Of a stretch of DNA of 64,000 nt, positions 17,850 through 25,624 are shown piece by piece. The stretch comes from Psychrobacillus sp042944905 (GTDB lineage Bacteria; Bacillota; Bacilli; Bacillales_A; Planococcaceae). Each line of letters opens with the position of its first letter. Position 1 is the stretch's first letter. The translations under genes were made by a program, and so were the position numbers. The notes beneath the pieces were generated by a model. The model ran no database searches, was not told the origin of the DNA, and was given only the letters and a program-made list of their open reading frames with translations. The stretch lies in NCBI RefSeq assembly GCF_042944905.1, contig NZ_CP168496.1:3348001-3412000 (forward strand), in the 5' to 3' direction.

Positions 17850-18758
17850 TCAATGAAACACAATCGTTTTATTTCCTTCCACAATAATCCGATTCTCCAA
17901 ATGCCATTTTACGGCTCTTACAAGCACGCGTCGCTCAATTTTTCCACCAATTTTCTTTAGATCAATTACATCATCTCGGTGATCGACTCGTTCCACATCC
18001 TGCTCGATAATCGGACCCTCGTCTAGATTATTCGTCACGTAATGCGACGTAGCCCCGATTAGTTTTACACCTCGTTCAAATGCTCGCTCATATGGACCTG
18101 CTCCAATGAAGGCCGGTAAAAAGGAATGGTGGATATTAATAATTTGACTTTCAAAATGATTAACAAAATCAGGCGTTAAAATCTGCATATAACGAGCAAG
18201 AATTAACAAATCCACTTTATATGCTTCCATTAGACGAATTTGCTCTGCTTCTACCTCTTTCCGAATATCTTTACTAGCAGGAATATAATGAAAAGGAATT
18301 CCCAGTGCCTCCACTATTGGTCGAGCATCTTCATGATTACTAATAACAACGACGATATCCGTATCGAGATCGCCATTTTGCCATTCCCACAAAAGTTCAA
18401 TTAAACAGTGTGGTTCTTTTGAAACAAAGATTGCCGAGCGCTTTCTCTCATTCGGATAGGCAAATTCATATTTCATCGAATGGTTAGTAGCTATTTCCTC
18501 AAAGTCCTTCTCCATTTGTTCTGATTTTGCGATCAAACCATCACAGTGATATTCAATTCTTATATAGAAGGTACCGTTTTCTGGATCACTCGAATACTGA
18601 CTCGATTCCATAATATTCGAGTTATGATTATGTAAAAAAGTGGACAACACCGATACAATTCCTGGTTTATCGGGGCATTTCACTAATAAACGTCCTCTAT
18701 TTTCAAGTTGCTTATTTTGTTTTACGGATTTTCTTTTGGCTTGTGTTTCAGTAGACAT
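17850..18758 (-). CDS. purU: Formyltetrahydrofolate deformylase
   Basis: Releases formate from 10-formyl-tetrahydrofolate, balancing one-carbon pools and supplying formate for purine synthesis. The 302 residues comprise an N-terminal ACT domain (LLVKCPDKPGIVSVLSTFLH, about residues 24-110) and a C-terminal formyltransferase-fold domain. The latter carries the catalytic NIHHSFLPAF segment, GATSHYVTNNLDEGPII and the active-site Asp region. The N-terminal tail of about 20 basic residues is a little longer than usual. The ATG follows AGGAG. It is a single gene. Confidence 0.93.
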   Translation of the reverse strand: MSTETQAKRKSVKQNKQLENRGRLLVKCPDKPGIVSVLSTFLHNHNSNIMESSQYSSDPENGTFYIRIEYHCDGLIAKSEQMEKDFEEIATNHSMKYEFAYPNERKRSAIFVSKEPHCLIELLWEWQNGDLDTDIVVVISNHEDARPIVEALGIPFHYIPASKDIRKEVEAEQIRLMEAYKVDLLILARYMQILTPDFVNHFESQIINIHHSFLPAFIGAGPYERAFERGVKLIGATSHYVTNNLDEGPIIEQDVERVDHRDDVIDLKKIGGKIERRVLVRAVKWHLENRIIVEGNKTIVFH

Positions 18759-18846
18759 GAATGTACAACTCCTATATGTAATAGTTTAATTTTTTCATTA
18801 TCCTTTATTATGTGAACATTCTCAACAATTATTTCTATTTTGCGAA

Positions 18847-18903
18847 AAAGAAAAGCGCAAGTGCCTATGTCTGCCCCTCGGAGTCTGGAGCTAGACAGTT
18901 ACT
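18847..18903. repeat. Interspersed Bacillales repeat fragment (AAAAGCGCAAG...GGAGCTAGACAG)
   Basis: The pieces AAAAGCGCAAGTGCCTAT and GGAGCTAGACAGTTAC match a repeat I recognise as common between genes in Bacillaceae genomes. It is probably a decayed copy. Recognition is from memory and was not tested by a search. Confidence 0.5.
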
Positions 18904-18942
18904 AAGTAAAAAAGCACATACTTTCTTACTTCAAATTAAAAA

Positions 18943-18970
18943 TGCCTATGTAACAAACGTTACATAGGCA
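18943..18970 (-). terminator. Intrinsic terminator of the LysM-3D gene
   Basis: Perfect 12-base stem TGCCTATGTAAC / GTTACATAGGCA with a 4-base loop. The minus strand continues with TTTTTAATT. Confidence 0.9.
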
Positions 18971-18975
18971 CCTTT

Positions 18976-19719
18976 TTAATTGATCACTCTAATTTTCACT
19001 TTTTTAACTCCCCATTGCATAGCACTATCATAAGAAGGGATGAAAACATCGATTTTATTCCCCTTAATAGCTCCACCTGTATCCCCGGCAATAGCTTCAC
19101 CGTATCCTTCCACCCAAACCCTTGTGCCAAGTGGAATAACTCTCGGATCGACTGCAATCACTTTCTGATCGGGATTCGCGCGTAGGTCAATGCCATAAGC
19201 CGTCGTTCCAGAGCAACCGTTACAGTAAGCTGTATATGCCGTGGCTATCATAGTCATCTCTTTCCCTTCTGGAACGGGTGAGGATGAAATAATCGGCGAA
19301 TATACGACTGCCACCTTATTATCTGACTCCGTTTTAACGACCTCATCTTCCTCTTCATCACCGCTGACGATTAATACATCATCAGGGTGGATTAAATCAC
19401 CAGTAAGACCATTCCAGCTCATAAGCGACTCTAGAGAAATATCATGCTCCTGTGCAATCCGATATAAGTTATCCCCCTTAACGACTGTATACGTTTCTGG
19501 TTCGGGTTCTAAAACCGATCTCATATTATAAGCATCTTGGAAATGGATATCAAATTTTTCTGATTGATCTTCAGTGGTTACTACTTCATCTAATAAATCT
19601 GGTGATCCCGATAATTCTACATCATTCGTGGCGACATCAAACATTGGGGATGCATGCGCTACTGAACTCGTTGTGAATGCTAATAGCAGTATCAACAAAA
19701 TAGTTCTAACTTTCTTCAA
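18976..19719 (-). CDS. Secreted LysM and 3D-domain cell-wall protein
   Basis: A 247-residue exported protein. The N-terminus is a signal peptide (LKKVRTILLILLLAFTTSS, cleaved near AHA-SP). One LysM domain binds peptidoglycan (TYTVVKGDNLYRIAQEHDIS to LIVSG, about residues 75-118 of this start). The C-terminal 3D domain (three conserved Asp: IDLRAN, VIAVDPRVIPLGTRVWV, GDTGGAIKGNKIDVF) resembles YocH/Sps-type wall-associated hydrolases and lytic enzymes. The TTG at 19719 is chosen because GAGGAGG lies nine bases upstream. Earlier in-frame codons have no site. Confidence 0.88.
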   Translation of the reverse strand: MKKVRTILLILLLAFTTSSVAHASPMFDVATNDVELSGSPDLLDEVVTTEDQSEKFDIHFQDAYNMRSVLEPEPETYTVVKGDNLYRIAQEHDISLESLMSWNGLTGDLIHPDDVLIVSGDEEEDEVVKTESDNKVAVVYSPIISSSPVPEGKEMTMIATAYTAYCNGCSGTTAYGIDLRANPDQKVIAVDPRVIPLGTRVWVEGYGEAIAGDTGGAIKGNKIDVFIPSYDSAMQWGVKKVKIRVIN

Positions 19720-19816
19720 AATATAGCTCCTCCTCGCAGATAATCTGACAAACATTTAATAATTTTTCTAAGTATTGCCCAAAAACTCTGAAAACCAAAC
19801 ATTCTAATAAAACACA

Positions 19817-19868
19817 AAGAAGCCACCTTCCTAAACAACTAAAATCTGTTTAGAAAAATGGCTTCTTT
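19817..19868. terminator. Bidirectional intrinsic terminator
   Basis: Outer stem AAAGAAGCCA / TGGCTTCTTT with an inner stem CTAAACA / TGTTTAG. T-rich tails follow on both strands. It lies just downstream of the LysE gene stop. Confidence 0.75.
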
Positions 19869-19875
19869 ATAGAGT

Positions 19876-20487
19876 TCATTTAACTTTAAATACTATTTTA
19901 ATTCCAAAAGCTATTAATACTAAACCTACCAATAAATTAAGTAATTTCAATACAATCGGTGCTAAAAAAATCGTTAATAAACTCCCTAATACCGAAATGA
20001 TCGTTAAAAATAGGAAAGTGGATAATACAGCACCAAGTCCAAAAGTATACATATCATTTTGCTTCATATTTTCTTGTCCTATTTTCGTAGAGAACACTCC
20101 TGCCCAAAATAAGATTGTTAAAGGATTGGATAGCGTTAATACAATTGTTTTCCAAAAAACACTTTGCGTACTTTGCTCCGAAAGAAAATCTAAGCTCGGG
20201 ATAAGGGAAACTCCCCAAAAACCGATTACATTACTTAAACCAAAAACAATAAGAACAGCCGCTCCGATGTAATGAATGATTCCCTTCGCCTTTTTATACT
20301 CCCCAAGTATAGCCCCAATCCCAAAGATAGACCCAAGTATATAAAAAACATCTACAATCGTTACACCTAAAACACCAATTATCGCTACCCAAAAACCTGA
20401 CCCCGCAGCAGTTTGAAAAATAAACAAACAAATTGGCCCTACAGCAATCTGCAAAAGCAACCCAAATCGAAACCCTTTCCAAATCAT
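19876..20487 (-). CDS. LysE/RhtB family amino acid exporter
   Basis: A 203-residue membrane protein with about six hydrophobic segments, the typical LysE size. The conserved start region GLLLQIAVGPICLFIFQTA carries the VGP motif of the family. LTLSNPLTILFWAGVF supplies the second conserved NP motif. It sits 11 bases after an Lrp-type regulator gene on the same strand. That pair usually means amino-acid-responsive control of amino acid export. Confidence 0.9.
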   Translation of the reverse strand: MIWKGFRFGLLLQIAVGPICLFIFQTAAGSGFWVAIIGVLGVTIVDVFYILGSIFGIGAILGEYKKAKGIIHYIGAAVLIVFGLSNVIGFWGVSLIPSLDFLSEQSTQSVFWKTIVLTLSNPLTILFWAGVFSTKIGQENMKQNDMYTFGLGAVLSTFLFLTIISVLGSLLTIFLAPIVLKLLNLLVGLVLIAFGIKIVFKVK

Positions 20488-20498
20488 TTGCGACGCAC

Positions 20499-20942
20499 CT
20501 ACCTGTTTGAGTTTTCTTTTAGAGTGGATAATACAATTAACGTATTGGACGTTCGAACGCCTTGAATGGATTTTAGCTTGTCATTTAGCAAAATCTCTAA
20601 TTCAGCCGTATCTTCTACTAAAACTTTTAACATATAATCATATTCACCTGCCATATGGTGACACTCGATTACTTCCGTAAAAGGAATGATCGCCTCTCTG
20701 AAGCTTTTAATATTAGCCGCATGGTCGATATTCAAAAAAATAATCGCTAATAATTTATAACCCATTTTTTCTCGATTTATTTTCACTGTGTATTGTTCAA
20801 TTATTTTCGCATCTTCCAGCTTTCTTATTCGTTCCGATACTGCAGGTATAGACAAGCTCACTTTTTTACTAATTTCAGAAGCAGTCGATCTCCCATTTTT
20901 CTTTAAAGCCTCTAAAATCTTCGCGTCTATCAAATCCATCAT
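20499..20942 (-). CDS. Lrp/AsnC family transcriptional regulator
   Basis: A 147-residue regulator. The N-terminal winged helix-turn-helix is LIDAKILEALKKNGRSTASE followed by ISKKVSLSIPAVSERIRKLEDAKII. The C-terminal half is an RAM/AsnC ligand-binding ferredoxin-like domain with CHHMAGEYDYMLKVLVEDT. It is upstream of, and probably co-transcribed with, the LysE exporter. Translation starts at tandem ATG codons behind AAAGGATG. Confidence 0.93.
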   Translation of the reverse strand: MMDLIDAKILEALKKNGRSTASEISKKVSLSIPAVSERIRKLEDAKIIEQYTVKINREKMGYKLLAIIFLNIDHAANIKSFREAIIPFTEVIECHHMAGEYDYMLKVLVEDTAELEILLNDKLKSIQGVRTSNTLIVLSTLKENSNR

Positions 20943-21111
20943 GACATCATCCTTTGTTTGTGTTTTTAAATTATTATAAGCAATGACTTAAAATAAATAA
21001 ACATCATGTTTAAATTTCGATAAATAGTAAACTTTTTTCCGAAAACACCAAAATAAATAAATAAATTTTTAATTTAGAAACTAGGAAACTTAATAATTTT
21101 AGGACATCAAA

Positions 21112-21154
21112 AATCCAGGTCCGAAACAATTAACAGTTGCTTCAAACCTGGATT
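21112..21154. terminator. Terminator-like hairpin in a gene-free region
   Basis: A 9-base stem AATCCAGGT / ACCTGGATT. The T tail is weak, so it may be a relic. It lies in the 670-base stretch 20943-21612, which otherwise holds a decayed 3D-domain fragment and a second imperfect hairpin near 21316-21354. Confidence 0.4.
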
Positions 21155-21210
21155 ATTTAATTGAGTCTACACTATTTACTCCTATTGTCAGCCTTTTCTA
21201 TTACATTTTC

Positions 21211-21276
21211 CTAGGTTGGAATAAATACATTGACTATGTACCCTTTAATAGTTCCTCCAGTGTTCGCCGAGATCCT
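21211..21276 (-). pseudogene. Remnant of a 3D-domain protein gene
   Basis: On the minus strand this stretch reads RISANTGGTIKGYIVNVFIP, then a stop. It aligns with AGDTGGAIKGNKIDVFIP of the LysM-3D gene 2 kb away. There is no start or signal peptide, and further upstream the frame does not resemble the family. It is a decayed paralogue of which only the last conserved 3D block survives. Confidence 0.6.
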
Positions 21277-21612
21277 CTTTTGGAAAGTACTACTGTTTGA
21301 AAATAGAATACGAAAGAGCTATTTCAGAAGCAACATGAGAAAACTTCTAAAATAGCCATCTATTATGTTATAAACTTGGTACTTAAAGCTTCTTTTAATT
21401 TTTACTATCTTGCCTTATTAATTTAAAGAGGGGAAATCCTTTGCTAATATATAACAAACAAGTAGGAAATCTAATACCGCTTGTATTCTTTAAAAAACAG
21501 AACTTCTAACATTAATCAAAAAATCTCAAAAAAAAGTAATTACTAGAGATTGAAGTTAACTTCTATTTCCTTAATAACGGGGCATTCCATCCTGGTAGTG
21601 ATGTAGGATTTG

Positions 21613-21876
21613 TTATTGGTGTTCTACATGATGCCCTTCTGGGTAATAATTTACTGGTTGAACCATGTGTTGGTGTTGAGCATTATGGCTTACATGTTGC
21701 CCTACATGATGGCCTACTGGATAATAATTTACCGGCTGAACCATGTGATGGTGTTGAGCATGGTGTCCTACGTGTTGCACTGGGACGCTAGGGTGATAGT
21801 GGTGATGGTGATGGTGGTGTGTATGTTGGTGCGTATGTTGCTCAATTCCACCATGAAGTTGTTCTGGGTTCCTCAA
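21613..21876 (-). CDS. Histidine-rich repeat protein (metal-binding or CotD-like spore coat candidate)
   Basis: An 87-residue protein with about one residue in three being His. It has an oligohistidine stretch near residues 14-27 and two imperfect repeats of a unit around QHHHMVQPVNYYPVGHHV. It starts at TTG behind a strong AAAGGAGGG, so translation is likely. There is no signal peptide or membrane segment. The composition resembles the His-rich spore coat protein CotD, but the neighbouring Mn/Zn importer makes a metal-storage role equally possible. Function is not established. Confidence 0.65.
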   Translation of the reverse strand: MRNPEQLHGGIEQHTHQHTHHHHHHHYHPSVPVQHVGHHAQHHHMVQPVNYYPVGHHVGQHVSHNAQHQHMVQPVNYYPEGHHVEHQ

Positions 21877-22081
21877 ACTTTTCCCTCCTTTTCATTAAGT
21901 CCATGTAGTCTATGCAGTACTATTGATGCGACTTGGACAATTGAATCATAAATAATCACAGTCCAAAAAAGTGTCAGATTAACCCTACAATGGGTTCGAA
22001 TGTAAAATAATGAATTGAGAAATGAAAAACAAGCAGCCGAAGATAACATTTCAGCTGCTGTTTCCCTTCTATCTAGTTAGA

Positions 22082-22124
22082 AAAACAGGTGTAGAAAAAC
22101 GATTCGTTTATCTTCACCTGTTTT
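22082..22124 (-). terminator. Intrinsic terminator of the metal ABC operon
   Basis: Ten-base stem AAAACAGGTG / CACCTGTTTT with an inner AAACG / CGTTT stem. The minus strand continues with T-rich sequence. It sits just after the binding-protein stop. Confidence 0.8.
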
Positions 22125-22139
22125 ATTTACACTTTTAAA

Positions 22140-23090
22140 TTATTTTTTTTTCAAACCGTCACAGATTACGTTTACGTTCCATTGGATCATTTTTATATAG
22201 GTGTCACCGTCTTTTCCTTTAACACCGAGCGAGTCGGTGAAAATCTTACCTGCTATCGGTACACTGGTGTCTTTTGAGACGGTTTCCATACTACGCGGAT
22301 CGACACTTGATTCAAGAAATAAAGCCTTTACTTTCTTTTCATGAATGATATCGATGATTGTCTTCAGTTGTTCTGGCGTACCCTCGCTATGTGAATTGAT
22401 CTCCCAAATATAGTAGGCGTCAAATCCATATGCTTTAGAGAAATATTTGAATGCTCCTTCACTAGAGACGAGGATTCTGTCTTCCTTAGGTAACAATTCC
22501 ACTTCAGCCAATATACTTTGATGAAGTTCTTCAAGAGACTTAATATAGGCAGCTGCATTTTTCTCATACGCATCTTTGTTTTTCGGATCTATTTTAATAA
22601 GTGCGTCTTTGGCGTTTTCCGCATAAATTATCCCATTATTCACATCAAGCCATGCATGTGGATCTTCTTCTCCGTGATGTTCACTTGATTTTAGGTAAAG
22701 GGCTTCGACCCCGTTACTCAAATTGAAAACAGGTGAGTCTTCCTTGTCTTTCCCAGTAGTATTTAGCACATCTTCAAACCAAGAATTTCCGGTTTCCAAG
22801 TTCAATCCATTATAAAAAACCATATCTGCGTTTGTGATATCTTCCAAGTCTTTTGGTAGCGGATCATATTGATGGGGATCCGAACCGATTGGGGCTAGGC
22901 TACGCACATTGACTAAGTCTCCACCGACATTTAGAACGATATCATATAAGATGGAGTTGGTTGTGATAACGGAGAGCCGTTCCTCGCCATTATGCTCACT
23001 ATCTCTTTTACTTTCCGAATCATTGGAACAAGCAGTTACGAAAAGTAGTGATAGGCCTAATACAAGTAGAAACCAATTCAATTTTTTCAT
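22140..23090 (-). CDS. Metal ABC transporter substrate-binding lipoprotein (Mn/Zn)
   Basis: A 316-residue cluster 9 (TroA/ZnuA/MntA) binding protein. The signal peptide ends in the lipobox LLFVTAC. The metal ligands are in GSDPHQYDPLPKD and EEDPHAWLDVNNG, with later Glu/Asp ligands near SSEGAFKYFSKAYG and LFLESSVDPR. ATG 23090 follows GAGGAGAG and is preferred over an upstream in-frame codon. The short His loop and the MntR-like operator upstream favour manganese over zinc (inference). Confidence 0.9.
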   Translation of the reverse strand: MKKLNWFLLVLGLSLLFVTACSNDSESKRDSEHNGEERLSVITTNSILYDIVLNVGGDLVNVRSLAPIGSDPHQYDPLPKDLEDITNADMVFYNGLNLETGNSWFEDVLNTTGKDKEDSPVFNLSNGVEALYLKSSEHHGEEDPHAWLDVNNGIIYAENAKDALIKIDPKNKDAYEKNAAAYIKSLEELHQSILAEVELLPKEDRILVSSEGAFKYFSKAYGFDAYYIWEINSHSEGTPEQLKTIIDIIHEKKVKALFLESSVDPRSMETVSKDTSVPIAGKIFTDSLGVKGKDGDTYIKMIQWNVNVICDGLKKK

Positions 23091-23124
23091 TAATACTCTC
23101 CTCATCCACAGTAATTATGGTCGT

Positions 23125-23985
23125 TTATTGATTTGCTGTAGCTATTTTTCTCTTCACTCTTACTTTTCTCCAGATGATGCCTTGTTTTGGTGAAAGTAAG
23201 AATGCCAATATGAATAGTATCGTAGCGACAAGGACGATGGTTGCCCCAGAAGCCAGATTATAACTGAAACTTAAGTAAAGACCAATGGCGGAAGAAAGTG
23301 CTCCGCACGTGGCAGAGATAAAAATCATCTTCCATAGACGATCTGTCAATAGATAGGCCGTGGACGCTGGGGTGATCAACATAGCCACTACTAAAATGAT
23401 TCCCACAGTCTGAAGAGAAGCGACGGTCACCAATGTAAGAAGCGTCATCAGAAAGTAATGTATGAGTTTATTCGGAAGCCCATATGCTTGAGACATCGTG
23501 GGGTCGAATGAACTGACCAGTAGTTCCTTATAAAATAAGTAAACGCTGCCGAGAACGATGATACCTATACCTAGTGTCATCCACATATCACTCGGTCTAA
23601 CAGCTAAGACATTCCCGAACAAAATATGATATAGATCGGAACTACTTCGTAAAAGGGTGATCATGATAATCCCAAGAGCAAAAGCAGTCGTGAACATGAT
23701 TCCGATTGAAGCATCATTTTTGATACGACTGTTTTGACTGATGTACCCAATCCCCATCGCAGTCAAAACTCCCGTTATGACCGCTCCGATAAAAAAGTTA
23801 ATACCAAGAAAATAGGATATTGCGACCCCGGGCAAAACAGCATGAGAAATCGCATCCCCCATGAGGGACATACCCCTTAAAATGATAAAACATCCAATAA
23901 CCCCGCAAATGATCCCGACCATCACGGATGTAATCAATGCTTTTTGTAAGAAGCCATACTGGACCAATCCATCTATAAAATTCAA
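23125..23985 (-). CDS. Metal ABC transporter permease (MntB/ZnuB family)
   Basis: A 286-residue integral membrane protein with about eight or nine hydrophobic segments, of the ABC-3 family. Characteristic segments are GDAISHAVLPGVAISY, QTVGIILVVAMLITPASTAYLLTD and the C-terminal SPKQG. Its start overlaps the ATPase gene by four bases, and it precedes the binding protein by 34 bases. Confidence 0.92.
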   Translation of the reverse strand: MNFIDGLVQYGFLQKALITSVMVGIICGVIGCFIILRGMSLMGDAISHAVLPGVAISYFLGINFFIGAVITGVLTAMGIGYISQNSRIKNDASIGIMFTTAFALGIIMITLLRSSSDLYHILFGNVLAVRPSDMWMTLGIGIIVLGSVYLFYKELLVSSFDPTMSQAYGLPNKLIHYFLMTLLTLVTVASLQTVGIILVVAMLITPASTAYLLTDRLWKMIFISATCGALSSAIGLYLSFSYNLASGATIVLVATILFILAFLLSPKQGIIWRKVRVKRKIATANQ

Positions 23986-24728
23986 GTAGGTTTCACCACC
24001 AAATCCACTAAGAATGATAATTGGCTACCGTAAGCATAGGCCACTTTCTCCGGCGTCATCACTTCTTCTACCGCACCGAAAGAAACCAATTCTTTATTTA
24101 ATAAAACGACTTCATCAAAATAATTTTCAATACTGCTTAAATCATGATGCACAATCAATACGGTTTTTCCTTCGTCCCGTAAATCTTTTAATATTTTCAT
24201 AATCATCTCTTCACTAGTCACATCAATCCCCACAAAAGGTTCATCTAAAAATAAAATATCGGTTCTTTGAGCCAACGCTCGGGCTAAAAATACCCTTTGT
24301 TGTTGCCCTCCGGATAATTCACCGATTTGTCTATCTTTAAAATCTTGCATGCCCACTTTTTCTAAGCATTCCAAGGCCCACTCTTTTTCTTTCTTTTTAG
24401 CTCGCTCAAAGATACGTAGATGTGGATAGGTCCCTAGAGTGACGGTTTCTAAAACACTAATGGGGAAATCAAAGTCGATATTGCTCCGCTGAGGAATATA
24501 GGCGATTTGTTTTCTCATTTCCTCAATTTTCTTTCCTTGGATCATGATATTGCCAGCATCTTTAGGGATTAAACCCAACATCGATTTCAACAAAGTGGAT
24601 TTACCTGCACCATTCGGTCCGACAATCCCGACAAGCTTTCGAGCCGGGACGGTGAAGTTAATGTTGTTAAGAGCTTCATTCCCAAGATACGAAACATGTA
24701 AATTCGATACTTCAAGTACGGTATTCAT
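23982..24728 (-). CDS. Metal ABC transporter ATP-binding protein
   Basis: A 248-residue ATPase and the first gene of the operon. Walker A is GPNGAGKST, the Q-loop lies in AYIPQRSNIDFDFP, the signature is LSGGQQQRVFLARAL, Walker B is ILFLDEPFVGID and the switch is IVHHDLSS. The HHD switch and FDFPISV region are typical of manganese/zinc ATPases. The ATG at 24728 follows AAGGAGA; an upstream in-frame codon at 24752 lacks a site. Confidence 0.93.
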   Translation of the reverse strand: MNTVLEVSNLHVSYLGNEALNNINFTVPARKLVGIVGPNGAGKSTLLKSMLGLIPKDAGNIMIQGKKIEEMRKQIAYIPQRSNIDFDFPISVLETVTLGTYPHLRIFERAKKKEKEWALECLEKVGMQDFKDRQIGELSGGQQQRVFLARALAQRTDILFLDEPFVGIDVTSEEMIMKILKDLRDEGKTVLIVHHDLSSIENYFDEVVLLNKELVSFGAVEEVMTPEKVAYAYGSQLSFLVDLVVKPT

Positions 24729-24763
24729 AGTATTCTCCTTCCATTTTTTCATATACGCAATTT

Positions 24764-24801
24764 ACTTTAACACAGGAAATTAAGTTTCGCAAAGGAAACT
24801 T
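24764..24801 (-). promoter_or_regulatory. Promoter with MntR-like operator for the metal ABC operon
   Basis: On the minus strand TTGCGA (24787-24792) and TAAAGT (24764-24769) are 17 bases apart. The -35 box lies inside the palindrome AAGTTTC-N6-GAAACTT (24782-24801). Its left half AAAGTTTCCTT matches half of the Bacillus MntR operator as I remember it. Repression by Mn-loaded MntR is the simplest reading. Confidence 0.55.
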
Positions 24802-24950
24802 TTGATCTGTTATTTAGTGTATGCCACGAAAGGATGGTTTGTGAATCTATATGAGATGATAAAATTTGTTCCCCAGTTCAAAAACATAATATTAATGTTT
24901 GTTTGAAGTAACGTGAATATTTCTAAGAATGGATATGAATGACAACTGCT

Positions 24951-25202
24951 TTATGTGGTGGTCGAGCCGTGTTATGTGGCACTCATTCTGCTTTATGTGA
25001 CGGTAGAGCCGTGTTAAGTGGTGCTCATTCTGCTTTATGTGGCGGTAGAGCCGTGTTATGTGGTGCTCATTCTGCTTTATGTGGCGGTAGAGCCGTGTTA
25101 TGTGGTGCTCATTCTGCTTTATGTGGCGGTAGAGCTGTGTTATGTGGTGCTCATTCTGCTTTATGTGGCGGTCACCTCTTGTTATGTAGCACTTCTTCGA
25201 TT
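24951..25202. repeat. Tandem array of twelve 21-bp units (42-bp two-part period)
   Basis: TTATGTGG (with few changes) starts every 21 bases from 24951 to 25182. Odd units continue with YGGTMGAGCCGTG and even units with TGCTCATTCTGC, giving a 42-base composite period. The array has open frames in several phases without a convincing start, so it is probably non-coding. It lies between the metal operon promoter and an MFS gene remnant. Confidence 0.85.
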
Positions 25203-25230
25203 TTTTTGCAAAAAAAAAACCGTCCCTTAT

Positions 25231-25431
25231 CCTAACCTATTCAATCATACGGTCACTAAAACAGGAGAAGCGGCACTTACACAATGGCATACGTTTTGGA
25301 TTTATCCGGCAACCGTGGCAGCGATCGTTTCTATTGTCTTTTTCATCCTATTCAAGGATAAAGTGAAAGTTTTCCAAGCAAAAGAAAACGAATTACTCGA
25401 CACTAGAAACATAAAAAGAAGAAGGGAGTAA
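25231..25431 (+). pseudogene. C-terminal remnant of an MFS transporter
   Basis: The frame reads TGEAALTQWHTFWIYPATVA followed by a hydrophobic AIVSIVFFILF segment, KDKVKVFQAKENELL and a stop. That is the last membrane helix and tail of a major facilitator transporter. No upstream part is present; the sequence before it is an A run and the 21-bp array, so the body of the gene was lost by deletion. Confidence 0.65.
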
Positions 25432-25448
25432 AAACTCTCTTCTTCTTT
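25415..25448 (+). terminator. Intrinsic terminator behind the MFS remnant
   Basis: Fifteen-base stem AAAGAAGAAGGGAGT / ACTCTCTTCTTCTTT with one G-T pair. It is followed by TATTTTTT and starts inside the last codons of the remnant, preserved from the former gene. Confidence 0.8.
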
Positions 25449-25454
25449 TATTTT

Positions 25455-25495
25455 TTGCTCTCCGCTTTAGGCGTACGCCTTTCGCTCCAATCTAC
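25455..25495. repeat. Fragment of an interspersed Bacillales repeat
   Basis: CGTACGCCTTTCGCTCCAAT resembles the end of a repeat commonly seen between genes in Bacillus relatives. It is short and was recognised from memory only. Confidence 0.3.
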
Positions 25496-25554
25496 AAAAA
25501 TAGAGTGTTATACGAACGAATGATTGAACAATTACTTTTGCATAACTACTCCCA

Positions 25555-25595
25555 ATACAAATAGCACCCAACTAGACGTTAGGTGCTATTTGTAT
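25555..25595. terminator. Intrinsic terminator
   Basis: Perfect 14-base stem ATACAAATAGCACC / GGTGCTATTTGTAT with a 13-base loop. It lies downstream of the XRE-ImmA gene on the minus strand; the + strand tail is ATTTTATT. Confidence 0.8.
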
Positions 25596-25624
25596 ATTTT
25601 ATTGTATGATTTGTCGGGGTCGGA

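Noticed and set aside
24951..25202. Possible CRISPR array
   Set aside because: Units are contiguous with no unique spacers, and no cas gene is in the window. It is a tandem repeat.
24939..25235. 98-codon Cys/Gly/His-rich frame over the tandem array
   Set aside because: No ribosome site, and the composition is explained by the repeat unit alone.
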